48,646 nucleotides of DNA from the NCBI GenBank assembly GCA_019239825.1, contig JAFAZK010000075.1, positions 1 through 48,646 of the forward strand. The letters are read 5' to 3'. This document shows, one piece after another, positions 16,168 to 24,973 of the stretch (within the stretch, counting starts at the first letter, position 1; every line of letters starts with the position of its first letter). The position numbers were made by a program, and so were the translations under genes. Below the pieces are notes generated by a model that ran no database searches, was not told where the DNA came from, and saw only the letters and a list, made by a program, of their open reading frames with translations. Source of the stretch: Verrucomicrobiota bacterium (GTDB taxonomy: Bacteria > Verrucomicrobiota > Verrucomicrobiia > Chthoniobacterales > JAFAMB01).

Positions 16168-17844
16168 TCAACACAGCTGATAGCTCGGCGTAGACATCAT
16201 CAAAGTAGCCAGCTCGCGGATCGCATGGTCGTCGAAAGGGACGGTGTTTAACCCGGCAACCTTCTCGAATTTATCTAGCAGGACCGCATCTGGCGTAGCC
16301 TGGAAAATTGCGAGGCTCAGTTTCTCCACTACTCGGCGCGGGTCTTTTCGATCGTCGGCGGAAACAAACCTGCTGGCTGGGAAGCCTGTGGTCAATCGAG
16401 TGGGAGGGGTCGGCGCAGGCGGAGGTATTACTTGAGGTTCCGGTTTCTTTTGGGGGGCTGGGGAGTTGTCGTGCGTCGGCGTCGCCGGATTCGGAGGGTT
16501 CTTGGTTGGGGCCCCAGAGTTTTGCTCTGGTGAGACTCGTACAATACCCGGGTCTCCGGTCATGGCTCTGACCGCCATCTCTTCCATTGATGATTCTATG
16601 GCGAGAGATTTGTTTATTATCGGCGTCGGGGTAGGGGTAGCTGACGGGGCTTTGGGTAGACCTACCTGTTCGGGCAGAACTCCGTAAACGAGTTCTCTCG
16701 CCAAATCGTAGCGGAACGCCAGAGTCGCAGTATTGATCCAGCTTTTCCCGCCATCCCAACCTTTAACATTGGGCGGATAAAAGGGAGTTTGACCTAATTG
16801 TCGATAGATAAAAACTAAAGACTGCCCAGGCGGCAGCGCCAAGCCCAGAGTCCTTTGGCCCTGTACCAGGAATTGAACGGGAGATTTAATAATGGATTTG
16901 CGGGCCTGCGAGCTGAAAAATTCTTGGCTCGATAGCACGATCTTCATGAATGGCTTCAGCTCGTAGTTGCAACGCAACAATTGGTCGGCCAGCGTGTCGA
17001 CTAATGGCGGAGCTGGATCTTCGTAGGAGAAGAAACGCCAGATCTTGGCAGCAATAAACTTCGCGCATTGTGGCTGGGAAAGGATGATATCGATGATTTG
17101 ATCACCGCGCCACGGTCCAGTTTTACCCAAGAAAGTCTTATCAGAAGGATCGAACTGCGCGGCGACGAACCTGAACTCTTCCGCGGGGCCGGTCACCCGA
17201 TAGCCGGTAAAAGAGCGCGCAGCCGCTTTGACATCGTCTTCGGTGTAGTGTCCTTCGCCTAGAGTAAATAACTCCATTAGTTCACGAGCGAAATTTTCGT
17301 TGGGGTGTTCTTTCTGACTGGAGCCCAGATCTAACCAATTGAGCATGGCCGGATCGCAGGAAATAGCCTTTACCAAAGTGCTAAAATTCGAGAGCGCGTA
17401 ACGACGGATGGTCTCATTTTGCAGCCACATTCGGTACGCAGAAACTTTGTCGGCGCTGGTAGCGAAGTGCCCGTGCCAGAACAGCGTCATTTTTTCGACT
17501 AAAGGGGCAGGAGAACGAGCCATCCGTTGCGTCCACCAGTTGATCAAGTCTGCCATGTGCTCTGATTTTCGAATGTTCAGATCACGTTGCAGTTGCGCCT
17601 TTTCTTCAGGGGTAGTGGCGGGATTACGGATCCTTTGCAACAGATCTTCATCGCGCGTTGGGTAGGCCCAGTCCGGTGGCGCCACGTTATCGGCGGGAGT
17701 TTGGAGCAGATGGTTCAGCATCGCCTCCATCCCTTGTTCGGACCATTTCTTCGATTCGTCCGGCATCTGGCCGAAGCCGGCTCTCAGAGCAAGATGAGCA
17801 GCGGCCTCCGCGCTCCAATAATCTGGCGGCAGTGGAGATAGCAT
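16168..17844 (-). CDS. DUF1800 family protein (copy 1)
   Basis: A 558-residue DUF1800 protein. Family landmarks are visible: HLALRAGFG near residue 17, VEKMTLFWHGHFATS, HPNENFARELMELFTLGEG, AARSFTGYR, FLGKTGPWRGDQIIDIIL and PPNVKGWDGGKSWINTATL. After about residue 390 comes a low-complexity Pro/Thr-rich linker (PSATPTPTP, then PPPAPTPPT) before a final conserved helical piece. DUF1800 has no proven biochemical role; it almost always neighbours DUF1501 in Planctomycetes and Verrucomicrobia. It is very similar to the second copy at 19507-21033. I see no classical signal peptide. It is the last gene of the cluster and is separated from DUF1501 by a palindromic element. Confidence 0.9.
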   Translation of the reverse strand: MLSPLPPDYWSAEAAAHLALRAGFGQMPDESKKWSEQGMEAMLNHLLQTPADNVAPPDWAYPTRDEDLLQRIRNPATTPEEKAQLQRDLNIRKSEHMADLINWWTQRMARSPAPLVEKMTLFWHGHFATSADKVSAYRMWLQNETIRRYALSNFSTLVKAISCDPAMLNWLDLGSSQKEHPNENFARELMELFTLGEGHYTEDDVKAAARSFTGYRVTGPAEEFRFVAAQFDPSDKTFLGKTGPWRGDQIIDIILSQPQCAKFIAAKIWRFFSYEDPAPPLVDTLADQLLRCNYELKPFMKIVLSSQEFFSSQARKSIIKSPVQFLVQGQRTLGLALPPGQSLVFIYRQLGQTPFYPPNVKGWDGGKSWINTATLAFRYDLARELVYGVLPEQVGLPKAPSATPTPTPIINKSLAIESSMEEMAVRAMTGDPGIVRVSPEQNSGAPTKNPPNPATPTHDNSPAPQKKPEPQVIPPPAPTPPTRLTTGFPASRFVSADDRKDPRRVVEKLSLAIFQATPDAVLLDKFEKVAGLNTVPFDDHAIRELATLMMSTPSYQLC

Positions 17845-17886
17845 AACGGTTTGCAGTTAGCGGTTCGGACCATGCGGCGGCGTCGC

Positions 17887-18185
17887 ATGCCCAACGCTTG
17901 GAGAGCAGCTTTGGGCTGTGCCCGAAAGGTTCCGTGACATTCTTTCCATAGCGATGAAGGCCAAATACGGTGTTAAACAGGCGGCTCCCGCGAATCACCG
18001 CACACGATATTTTGTCTCATCGAGCCGCTCAGAGACTCTTGACCTACTCAACGCGGCGATAAACCTAGCACGCGTAGGAACGTTCACGGGAGTCGCCTGT
18101 TTAACTAGATTTTCGGTCATTCGCGCGCCGAGACAAATATTGCGGATTTTTTAGGGAACGATCCAAAGCGGCTCCCCTCCAGGCG
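17887..18185. repeat. Palindromic element family 1, copy B
   Basis: Left end ATGCCCAACGCTTGGAG (from 17887), diverged but the same as in copy D; right end CCAAAGCGGCTCCCCTCCAG (18163-18182, extending to 18185). Inner pair AAACAGGCGGCTCCCGCGAA (17975-17994) and CGGGAGTCGCCTGTTTAA (18087-18104). It fills the gap between the DUF1501 stop and the DUF1800 copy 1 start, inside an otherwise same-strand gene cluster. Confidence 0.88.
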
Positions 18186-18193
18186 TGTAAACG

Positions 18194-19501
18194 CTAGACG
18201 AACGACAGCGCGTTAAAGTCCCTGCCCAGAATTTTCGATGCAGGCGCTTTCATCCAGCGATTCAGTACTGTCGAGTATACGTCCCTGAAGTCTACCGTAT
18301 GGATCAGGTCGCCTTGGTCGAGTGTGCTCAGGGAAGGATGATTCCCGTAGAGCCCAGGTTTAACATTCCCCCCACAAATAAACATTGGAGCGGCGGTGCC
18401 GTGATCGGTTCCTTTGCTGGCGTTCTCAGAGACCCGGCGGCCGAATTCGCTGAAGGTCATGACCAATACTCGATCCCAGATCCCTTTGGAGGTTAGATCG
18501 GTAGAAAACGCCGAGAGGGCATCCGCTAACTGTCCGAGAAGATTGTTATGCGAATTCTCCTGAGCGTTGTGGGTGTCATAGCCGCCTTGGCTAGTGTAAT
18601 AAACTCGGGTGGGTAATCCCCCGCTGATCAGCCGGGCGATAAGAGATAGCTCATTCCCTAGCGGCGTCTTTGGGTAGACCGCTTCCGGTTTTGTACGTTT
18701 TAGAATCGCTCCGATTTTATCGGTCCCAACTCGGGCATCGAGCGCTGTCCGTTGCAGGTATTCGATAGCGCTAAGCTTCGGTTCGCTTGGGCCGTCGAGC
18801 GATCCAATCGACGCGCCACTGCTAACGTCGTGATCCTGAGTGATGCCGTTAAGTTCGTTAAAAACCTGTTGTTCAGAGGCATCAGCTTCTTTCCCGAAAC
18901 CCAGCCTTCCTCCGGGAGTCATCGCGATGCCGGTATTTTTTTCGGCGGTAAAAGTTTGTGGCAATTGACTCCCTATCGTCACGCCGACCGTTGGATCTTC
19001 ACCGTTGCAACAGTTGTCGAAATAACGTCCGATCCATCCGGTCTTAAGATACTTGTCCGCATCAGAGGCAGTCTGCCAGATCTCGGTCGAGCGGAAATGG
19101 GAGCGATTCGGATTCGGATATCCTACGCCTTGGATCACAGCGAGTTTACCTTGATCAAAGAGGTTTTTTAGGGGCGCCATGCGGGGATTAAACCCTATGT
19201 AACCGTCCAGACTTAGGACCTTGTCTGCGGGGATATTAATCGTCGGGCGAGCCCGATAATAGAGATCGTCGGCGAAAGGAACTAATGCGTTGAGGCCGTC
19301 ATTGCCGCCGGCTAGCTGAAGCACCACCAGAATGGGATTATCTTTTCCGGTACCGATTTGAGTTGCGGTCTCTGCGGCCTCGGCGTTTAACAGAGAAAAC
19401 GTTCGTTCGACGAAGATAGGGACTGTCCAACTTAATGCTGCCCCTAAAATGGAGGTACGCAGAAAGTGACGTCTCGTGAGTAGATCGGGTTCTTGTGACA
19501 T
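18194..19501 (-). CDS. DUF1501 family protein, Tat-exported
   Basis: A 435-residue DUF1501 protein, a member of the alkaline-phosphatase-like/sulfatase-like superfamily of unknown substrate. The N-terminus carries a twin-arginine signal (TRRHFLRTS followed by a hydrophobic stretch LGAALSWTVPIF), so the folded protein is probably exported by Tat. Family landmarks: VVLQLAGGNDGLNALVP, GVGYPNPNRSHFRSTEIW, YYTSQGGYDTHNAQ, VLVMTFSEFGRR and GTDHGTAAPMFICGG. The metal-ligand-like Asp/His residues in GGYDTH and GTDHG are present. It starts 5 nt after the upstream DUF1800 stop, so the pair is tightly coupled; the known co-occurrence of the families suggests a joint function. Confidence 0.92.
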   Translation of the reverse strand: MSQEPDLLTRRHFLRTSILGAALSWTVPIFVERTFSLLNAEAAETATQIGTGKDNPILVVLQLAGGNDGLNALVPFADDLYYRARPTINIPADKVLSLDGYIGFNPRMAPLKNLFDQGKLAVIQGVGYPNPNRSHFRSTEIWQTASDADKYLKTGWIGRYFDNCCNGEDPTVGVTIGSQLPQTFTAEKNTGIAMTPGGRLGFGKEADASEQQVFNELNGITQDHDVSSGASIGSLDGPSEPKLSAIEYLQRTALDARVGTDKIGAILKRTKPEAVYPKTPLGNELSLIARLISGGLPTRVYYTSQGGYDTHNAQENSHNNLLGQLADALSAFSTDLTSKGIWDRVLVMTFSEFGRRVSENASKGTDHGTAAPMFICGGNVKPGLYGNHPSLSTLDQGDLIHTVDFRDVYSTVLNRWMKAPASKILGRDFNALSFV

Positions 19502-19506
19502 ACTGG

Positions 19507-21033
19507 CTAGCAGACTTGATAGTTAGGGGTCATCATCATCAACGCGACCAGATCTCTGATCGCGTCATCCGCCAAAGGAAGCGGTTTAAGTTTTGCTACG
19601 TCTAAGATCCGATCGAACAATTGAGGATCTGGCGCGGTTTGGAAAGCCCGCGCGTAAATTTTTCGTATGGTTGCCTCCGGGTCTTTTCTGTCCTCTGCCG
19701 TCACCAGTTGGTCGACTTGCAGCCCGGGGAGGCGTACCGCGTTCTGGGTCGCCAAGCTTGCCGTCTGCGTCATAGGCGTAGTCTGGGCTGAAGGCGAGGC
19801 TTGCGCTAAAGGTGAGGACTGGGCTGTTGACGAAGGGAGAGGCTCTTTTGCGGGTTGCTCGTTCACCAATCTGATCCCGAGAACCAGTTGTCGCGCTAAT
19901 TGATATCGAAAGGTTAACGTGGCCGTGTTGATCCAGCTCTTGCCTCCCTCCCAACCCTTGACGTTGGGCGGATAGAAGGGGACTTGGCCCAACCGCTGGT
20001 AAACGGCAAATAAGGTGCGCCCACCTGGGAGATTGACTCCGAGGGTGCGGCCGGATTCGACTACGTATTGCACCGGGCTTTTCACGATCGCGTTCCGAGC
20101 CTGCTGGCTGTAGAATTCTTCTGACGAAAAGATCGTTTCCAGCAACGGGCGGATTTCATAGTTCCGCCGGAATAGTTCCGCCAACTTATCGATGAGCTGC
20201 GAATCCGGATCTTCATAGGCGAAGAAATTCCACAACTTGTTGCTGACAAATTTGGCAGCAGCAGGCTGTTTCAGAATGATATCAATGATCTGATCGCCAT
20301 TCCAGTTCCCGGTTTGCTGCAAGAAGGTTTTGGCACCTCCATCAAACTGATAGCTAACAAAGCGGAACTCTTCGAAACGATCGATGCGATAGCCGGTGAA
20401 GGCGCGCGCGGATTCTTTAATATCGTGCTCGCTATAGTTTCCTTCACCCAATGTGAACAACTCCATGAGCTCGCGGGCGAAATTCTCATTGGGATGCTCC
20501 GAGCGACTCGTTTGTAAGTCGAGATAAGCCATCATGGCTGGATCGCGCGAAATCGCCTTGGTCAGCGCCCCAAAATTTCCCAGCGCATCGTGCCGAAAGG
20601 TCTCGTTCTGTTGCCAAAGCTTGTATGGTGACCGTACCTTGAGGGCACTGGTCGCGAAATGACCATGCCAAAATAGCGTCATTTTCTCTACCAGTGGCGC
20701 CGGTGTGGTGAGCATCCGCCGGGTCCACCAATTGATCAGGTGATAAAGCTGCTGGTTGGTGGCTTGGCGCAAAGCTCGGCGAGCCTCTTTTTTCTGGTCA
20801 GGAGAGGTAGCATTCCGAACTTGCTCCCTCAACCCGGCGAACTGGTCGGGCACCATCGAGCTGGGCGGAGGCGTGTTGTCGGTATCCGGATGGAGCAGTT
20901 GTTGGATCGTAGCCTCCATCCCTTGCTGGGTCCATTGTTCCAATCGAGAAGGCGATTCACCAAATCCCGCTCGAGCGGCCAAATGGGCTGCCGTATCGTA
21001 GGTCCACTTCTCTTTAGGCAGCTGACTCAGCAT
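19507..21033 (-). CDS. DUF1800 family protein (copy 2)
   Basis: A 508-residue DUF1800 protein, first gene of the minus-strand cluster. It shares with copy 1 the segments HLAARAGFGESP, VEKMTLFWHGHFATS, HPNENFARELMELFTLGEG, ARAFTGYR and FYPPNVKGWEGGKSWINTAT. The variable linker here is Ala/Ser/Thr/Gln-rich (SSPLAQASPSAQTTPMTQ) instead of Pro-rich, followed by the conserved C-terminal helices ending MMTPNYQVC; copy 1 ends MSTPSYQLC. The two are diverged tandem paralogues. The start ATG 21033 fits the family start MLSQLPKEKW. Function unknown; it presumably acts with the DUF1501 protein whose gene follows after 5 nt. Confidence 0.9.
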   Translation of the reverse strand: MLSQLPKEKWTYDTAAHLAARAGFGESPSRLEQWTQQGMEATIQQLLHPDTDNTPPPSSMVPDQFAGLREQVRNATSPDQKKEARRALRQATNQQLYHLINWWTRRMLTTPAPLVEKMTLFWHGHFATSALKVRSPYKLWQQNETFRHDALGNFGALTKAISRDPAMMAYLDLQTSRSEHPNENFARELMELFTLGEGNYSEHDIKESARAFTGYRIDRFEEFRFVSYQFDGGAKTFLQQTGNWNGDQIIDIILKQPAAAKFVSNKLWNFFAYEDPDSQLIDKLAELFRRNYEIRPLLETIFSSEEFYSQQARNAIVKSPVQYVVESGRTLGVNLPGGRTLFAVYQRLGQVPFYPPNVKGWEGGKSWINTATLTFRYQLARQLVLGIRLVNEQPAKEPLPSSTAQSSPLAQASPSAQTTPMTQTASLATQNAVRLPGLQVDQLVTAEDRKDPEATIRKIYARAFQTAPDPQLFDRILDVAKLKPLPLADDAIRDLVALMMMTPNYQVC

Positions 21034-21320
21034 ACTCGAATTGCGACTCCCACCGGTTTGGTCTGTTCAAGCTTCATTTGCCCGCAGCCTGTTTACCGAC
21101 CGGTCTAAGCGCTTCTTTAGAAACAGCTCAATTGGTGAATCTTCGAAATAGTTAGAGCTTGCTTGTGGCCGCCGTGTTCACCATCACCAGCCTTGCTGCG
21201 GGCCACCGGTCGATCGGGCACACCTCAGACTCATGTAGTGGATTGACGCGCCGAGTTCTGAGAGGTTTCAAAGAGAATCCTTGAAAACCGAAAAGAATCC
21301 TTTAAATGCGCCTGTCCGGT

Positions 21321-21437
21321 AGGGACGAAGCTCCTGCTCGTCCGGGTGTGTCCAGGGTAAAGAGAAACCGAGGACAAGGCGTGGATGAGCACGAGCTCAT
21401 TCCTACTGTGACAATAGACGAGCAGGAGCTCGTCCCA
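21321..21437. repeat. Inverted repeat with GGGACGAGCTCCTGCTCGTC arms
   Basis: Left arm 21321-21342 and right arm 21418-21437 are inverted, differing by one inserted A in the left arm. Between them is a smaller hairpin, GAGC-ACGA-GCTC (about 21387-21398). The right arm ends 10 bp before the MBL nuclease ATG, so the structure lies in its 5' untranslated region. The rest of the 414-bp divergent gap (21034-21320) shows nothing I recognise apart from a short direct repeat AGAATCCTT. Confidence 0.8.
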
Positions 21438-21447
21438 ATTGGGCTTT

Positions 21448-22821
21448 ATGCGGTTTATAAATCTTACGCGTCAGAACGAGATTGGCGCTAACTCCTATTT
21501 CCTAGAGATCAACGGGCGCAAAATCATTTTGGATGCGGGCCTGCATCCGAAAAAGTTCGGGGAAGAGGCTATCCCGAACTATCGGCGGGTTGCGGATGGG
21601 GAAATAGATGCGGTGTTCATTAGCCACGCGCATCAAGATCACATCGGTTCGCTTCCGCTTCTGACTCGGCGGCAACCACAGGCCAAAGTTTTTATGACTC
21701 CGGCCACGGCGCGGCTGACCGAGATCATGTTGCATAACTCAGTCAATGTGATGTCGCGACAGCGAGACGAGTTGGCGTTGGCTAGTTACCCGCTGTTCAC
21801 GCACCGCGAGGCCGACCAATCGAGAGGGTTGTGGCATGAGGTTGGGGTAGGCCAGCGCTGGACTCTCGATGGCGAACGACTCGGATCTAACGGATCGGAA
21901 ATGAGTTTCGAGTTTTTCTATGCCGGCCACATTCTTGGATCCACTGGCGTCTTGTTCCGAAACGGAGAGCAGAAAATCTTTTACACCGGCGACGTCAATT
22001 TTTTGGACCAAACCCTGCAAAGACGGGCGCAATTCCCGACCGAGCCATTGGATGTCTTGATCATCGAGACGACGCGGGGCGATCGCGGTTTGAGGCCCAA
22101 TTATTCGCGAGCTAGTGAAGAGGACCGGTTTCTACAATGCATTCTCGGCGCATTTGATCGAGGCGGTTCAGTCCTGATCCCCGTGTTTGCTCTGGGTAAA
22201 ACTCAAGAAATGCTGGCCCTGTTGCACCGGTTCCGATCCAGTGGTGCGTTGGAAGCGACGCCGATTTATATCGGTGGTCTCAGCACCAAAATTACGATCG
22301 TTTATGATCAGCTAGCTTCTAATTCACAACTTTCTCTGAACGGTCTCCAACTCTTGGAAACATTGTCTCCGTTTGTTCTGAATGGACGCGACGTAGCCAC
22401 CACGCAGGTCCAGCGTAACCGTCTCTACGTGCTTTCCAGTGGCATGATGACAGAACATACTTTGTCGAATCAAATGGCGGGTCGTTTCGTGGACAGGCCC
22501 GAACAATCAATTTTCTTCGTTGGGTATGCCGATCCCGATTCACCGGCGGGAAGGCTGAAAGCTGCGCGGGACAGCGCCGTGCTGCAGATGGAGCAGGGTG
22601 GTTCCCGGTTGCCTGTGCTCTGCACGCGAGAAGAGTTCGACTTCAGCGGACATGCCCCTCGCGAACTTCTGCTGGATTACATTGTGAAGACAACGCCGAA
22701 GACGGTTGTTTTGATTCATGGTGATCCTCCGTCGTTGGGTTGGTTTAAAGATGCGATCGCAACAGCGCTGCCGGCGTGCCAAGTCATTATTCCCGAGCCG
22801 GACAGGGAGTATGAGGTTTGA
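21448..22821 (+). CDS. MBL-fold / beta-CASP RNA-processing exonuclease-like protein
   Basis: A 457-residue metallo-beta-lactamase-fold protein with a beta-CASP insert, the group that includes mRNA 3'-end-processing and other RNA nucleases. The metal site H60-A-H62-Q-D64-H65 is intact, followed by GHILGSTG, the YTGDVNF aspartate, LIIETTRGDR, and in the beta-CASP part PVFALGKTQEML, VLSSGMM and FSGHAPRELLLDYI plus a final VLIHGD. It is expected to hydrolyse nucleic acid in the cytoplasm using two zinc ions; the exact substrate is unknown. ATG 21448 is preferred to an upstream TTG at 21439. Its 5' leader contains a long hairpin. Confidence 0.9.
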   Translation: MRFINLTRQNEIGANSYFLEINGRKIILDAGLHPKKFGEEAIPNYRRVADGEIDAVFISHAHQDHIGSLPLLTRRQPQAKVFMTPATARLTEIMLHNSVNVMSRQRDELALASYPLFTHREADQSRGLWHEVGVGQRWTLDGERLGSNGSEMSFEFFYAGHILGSTGVLFRNGEQKIFYTGDVNFLDQTLQRRAQFPTEPLDVLIIETTRGDRGLRPNYSRASEEDRFLQCILGAFDRGGSVLIPVFALGKTQEMLALLHRFRSSGALEATPIYIGGLSTKITIVYDQLASNSQLSLNGLQLLETLSPFVLNGRDVATTQVQRNRLYVLSSGMMTEHTLSNQMAGRFVDRPEQSIFFVGYADPDSPAGRLKAARDSAVLQMEQGGSRLPVLCTREEFDFSGHAPRELLLDYIVKTTPKTVVLIHGDPPSLGWFKDAIATALPACQVIIPEPDREYEV

Positions 22822-22830
22822 GGAGCTAGG

Positions 22831-23024
22831 AGGGGCGAAGCGGCGAAAGGGCGAATGGGCGATACGGCGACTTGGACGGGAAATGTTGATGGATGATAGC
22901 TTAGCCAGATAGGCCCAAGACGAGCTCCGAGCCCGAGAGAAAGTAAAAAAATTATTCGGCGATTTGCCAGGCTTTGTGCCGAAGTCGCCCATTGGCCGTT
23001 TCGCCGCGTCGCCCATTCGCCCTA
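22831..23024. repeat. Inverted repeat of GGGCGAATGGGCGA units between convergent genes
   Basis: Left arm 22831-22875 and right arm 22981-23023 are imperfect inverted copies about 43-45 bp long, each made of short GGCGAA/GGGCGA repeats. The right end overlaps the stop codon of the VTT protein gene (TAG at 23024-23022) and the left end lies 10 bp after the MBL nuclease stop, so the element fills the convergent gap and could end transcription from both sides. Confidence 0.85.
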
Positions 23025-23738
23025 CCGGGCTTCTGGCGCTATCGTCACCTTGGTGCGCTTCTCGAGTGCGCGGCGAGCTAAGCGGGGCAAAAATACGACT
23101 AGGACGACACTGGCCGCTAAACTGAGCACCAATAAGGCAATCTCACCACCACCCTTGTGGAAGTGTCCCGAGGCTAACTCTTGAAGGCTGGCCTTCCCAG
23201 CTGAACCGAGCTGACAGAATAAGATCATACCCGGGATCGCACCGAGGAAACTGGTAAGGAGGTAGGGAAGGAACGGGATCGCCGTGAGGCCATAAAGATA
23301 ATTCGCCAAGCCAAATGGGATCGGGCATAGCCGAAGAAGAAACACAATTTTCCAGCCTTCTTCCGCAATTGCTTGGTCGATCGCTTTAAAGGTTGGCCGT
23401 CCTTTTAGCTGGTCGGCCAAATCCTTACGCAAAAACAATCGGGATAGTAAATATCCGGATGCTGCGCCCAGGATAATACCGACCGCGGAAGTCAGTAAGC
23501 CAAGGGAGAACCCAAAAACGGCTGACGCAGCGATTACGAACGGGCTGGCGGGCAACAAACAAAGGCTTGAAGCCGCGATTAGGACCGCAAACAGAGCAGC
23601 GCCGACTACACCCATCCCCCCGAGCCAGGCGGAAACATGCTCCAGCGCCGGCACCAAAGGAAAAAAATAAGCCGCCGTCGCGAGTACGATTACCGTACCG
23701 GCTGCGACGAACAACTTGGCCTTAATAGACGACAACAC
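23022..23738 (-). CDS. TVP38/TMEM64 (VTT domain) family membrane protein
   Basis: A 238-residue protein with five to six hydrophobic segments. After an N-terminal helix (about 9-28), the VTT region contains LLPASPFVIAASAVFGFSLG, GAASGYLLSRLF and FLLRLCPIPFGLANYLYGLT followed by FLGAIPGMILF, the conserved pattern of the VTT (formerly SNARE-associated) domain. Members include DedA-like proteins and eukaryotic VMP1/TMEM41 scramblases, so a role in moving lipids across the cytoplasmic membrane is plausible but unproven here. The gene starts with GTG 23738. It lies downstream of the SWIB gene on the same strand with a 58-bp gap. Confidence 0.88.
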   Translation of the reverse strand: MLSSIKAKLFVAAGTVIVLATAAYFFPLVPALEHVSAWLGGMGVVGAALFAVLIAASSLCLLPASPFVIAASAVFGFSLGLLTSAVGIILGAASGYLLSRLFLRKDLADQLKGRPTFKAIDQAIAEEGWKIVFLLRLCPIPFGLANYLYGLTAIPFLPYLLTSFLGAIPGMILFCQLGSAGKASLQELASGHFHKGGGEIALLVLSLAASVVLVVFLPRLARRALEKRTKVTIAPEAR

Positions 23739-23796
23739 ACGATACTAATGGCTAGCATCCGACAGACTTCAGCCCGCCTCGCCTGCTTTCACACCG

Positions 23797-24057
23797 TTAT
23801 TGCTTTACGATGTGGGTATTTACCAAACGCGTCAGCTCGAACATATCGACTTCTTTCTTGCCGTTAAAAACGACTTCGAGCGCAGCGTCAGCCTTGATCT
23901 GCTTTTTGTCTTGGAGCTTATGCTTTTTGATATATTCCCAAACCTTTTTGGTAACTTCGGTTCTTGGCAGCGGAGAGGACCCCACGATTTTTGCCAGCGC
24001 TTCATCGGGTTGAACCGGTTTCATGAACGCGCTGTTTGCTTTGCTTTCGTTGGACAT
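23797..24057 (-). CDS. SWIB/MDM2-domain protein
   Basis: An 86-residue free-standing SWIB domain. The central part reads PLPRTEVTKKVWEYIKKHKL, then DKKQIKADAAL and a C-terminal FELTRLVNTHIVKQ, matching the SWIB fold known from eukaryotic chromatin remodelers and from chlamydial proteins. In Chlamydiae and some Verrucomicrobia such domains occur alone or fused to topoisomerase; the bacterial role is unclear, though DNA or chromatin-like binding is suspected. The start ATG 24057 is the first in frame. It lies 64 bp after the nucleotidyltransferase stop and is probably in the same transcription unit. Confidence 0.9.
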   Translation of the reverse strand: MSNESKANSAFMKPVQPDEALAKIVGSSPLPRTEVTKKVWEYIKKHKLQDKKQIKADAALEVVFNGKKEVDMFELTRLVNTHIVKQ

Positions 24058-24121
24058 AGGATGGCTTTAAAAAAAGGCTATCGGCGAATCAACCATAAAT
24101 TCCTCTCGGTAGCGAGGGGAA

Positions 24122-24886
24122 TCACCCGTTTTTAGTATCCTTTGCCGCTCTAGAGAACAGCTCATTTGCGTCCGCAAGCGTTTCGTGGCTCCCGATATCG
24201 TACCAAGTCCCGGCAATCGGATAGGTAAAAATATCGGTCCTCTCGTGCAGCCATTGGACAAAACGGCCCGGCTGGTCGGGATTATTTCCCTCTGCAATAT
24301 AATTATTCAGCCTGCGGAGGACTTCCGGCCGATAGTAGTACAACGCAATTCCACAGATCGTACTGGTCGGGTTTTCCGGTTTTTCAGTGAATTTGGTGAT
24401 AATACCGGCGGGATTCGTGGCTAATTCGTTGTATTTGCGGGCCTGAGCGAGGGTTTGGACATTATAGACTCCCAAGGTTGCTTGATGCTCGTGTCCAAAC
24501 TCGGCAAATCCCGCTAGTGATTCGCTAAATAGGTTGTCACCTGCCACGATCAACAGGTCCTGCTCAAATAAATTGGCTTTGTTGGCGGCAAAATAAATGT
24601 CTCCGATCGCGCCCAGCTTATCCGAATCTGAGTTTGAACCATCGTTGATCACTTCAAACTTTAAGGGGCGGTTGCCTCGATAGGTCTTGGTCCAATCCGC
24701 AAAATCGCGCTCAAACCGGTTGTTAGTCACGATATAGACGCCTTCTAAGGTGGTGATCGGCTCAAGTTGCTCCACTACCCACTGAATGATCGGCTTTCCC
24801 GCGACCGGAAGCAGAGGCTTTGCCCGATTTAGAGTAAGCGGGTACAGGCGAGTCGCGTACCCCGCGGCCAAGATCAGAGCATTCAT
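24122..24886 (-). CDS. Sugar-phosphate nucleotidyltransferase
   Basis: A 254-residue NTP_transferase protein of the glucose-1-phosphate thymidylyl/uridylyltransferase type. The N-terminal signature LAAGYATRLYPLT binds the nucleotide, followed by KPLLPVAGKPIIQW, the metal-binding LIVAGDNLF, ITKFTEKPENP and the C-terminal WYDIGSHETLADAN. It should make an NDP-sugar from a sugar 1-phosphate and an NTP for surface polysaccharide or glycan synthesis. Which sugar and nucleotide are used cannot be told from sequence. The glycosyltransferase gene lies immediately upstream on the same strand (87-bp gap), which supports a glycan pathway. Confidence 0.9.
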   Translation of the reverse strand: MNALILAAGYATRLYPLTLNRAKPLLPVAGKPIIQWVVEQLEPITTLEGVYIVTNNRFERDFADWTKTYRGNRPLKFEVINDGSNSDSDKLGAIGDIYFAANKANLFEQDLLIVAGDNLFSESLAGFAEFGHEHQATLGVYNVQTLAQARKYNELATNPAGIITKFTEKPENPTSTICGIALYYYRPEVLRRLNNYIAEGNNPDQPGRFVQWLHERTDIFTYPIAGTWYDIGSHETLADANELFSRAAKDTKNG

Positions 24887-24973
24887 CCAGACTAGCCAAT
24901 AGCTGCAGCCCGCAAAATCACAACGTCAAATCTAGTTGGATGAGGAGCGGGGTACGATATAAGCGGGTACGCG

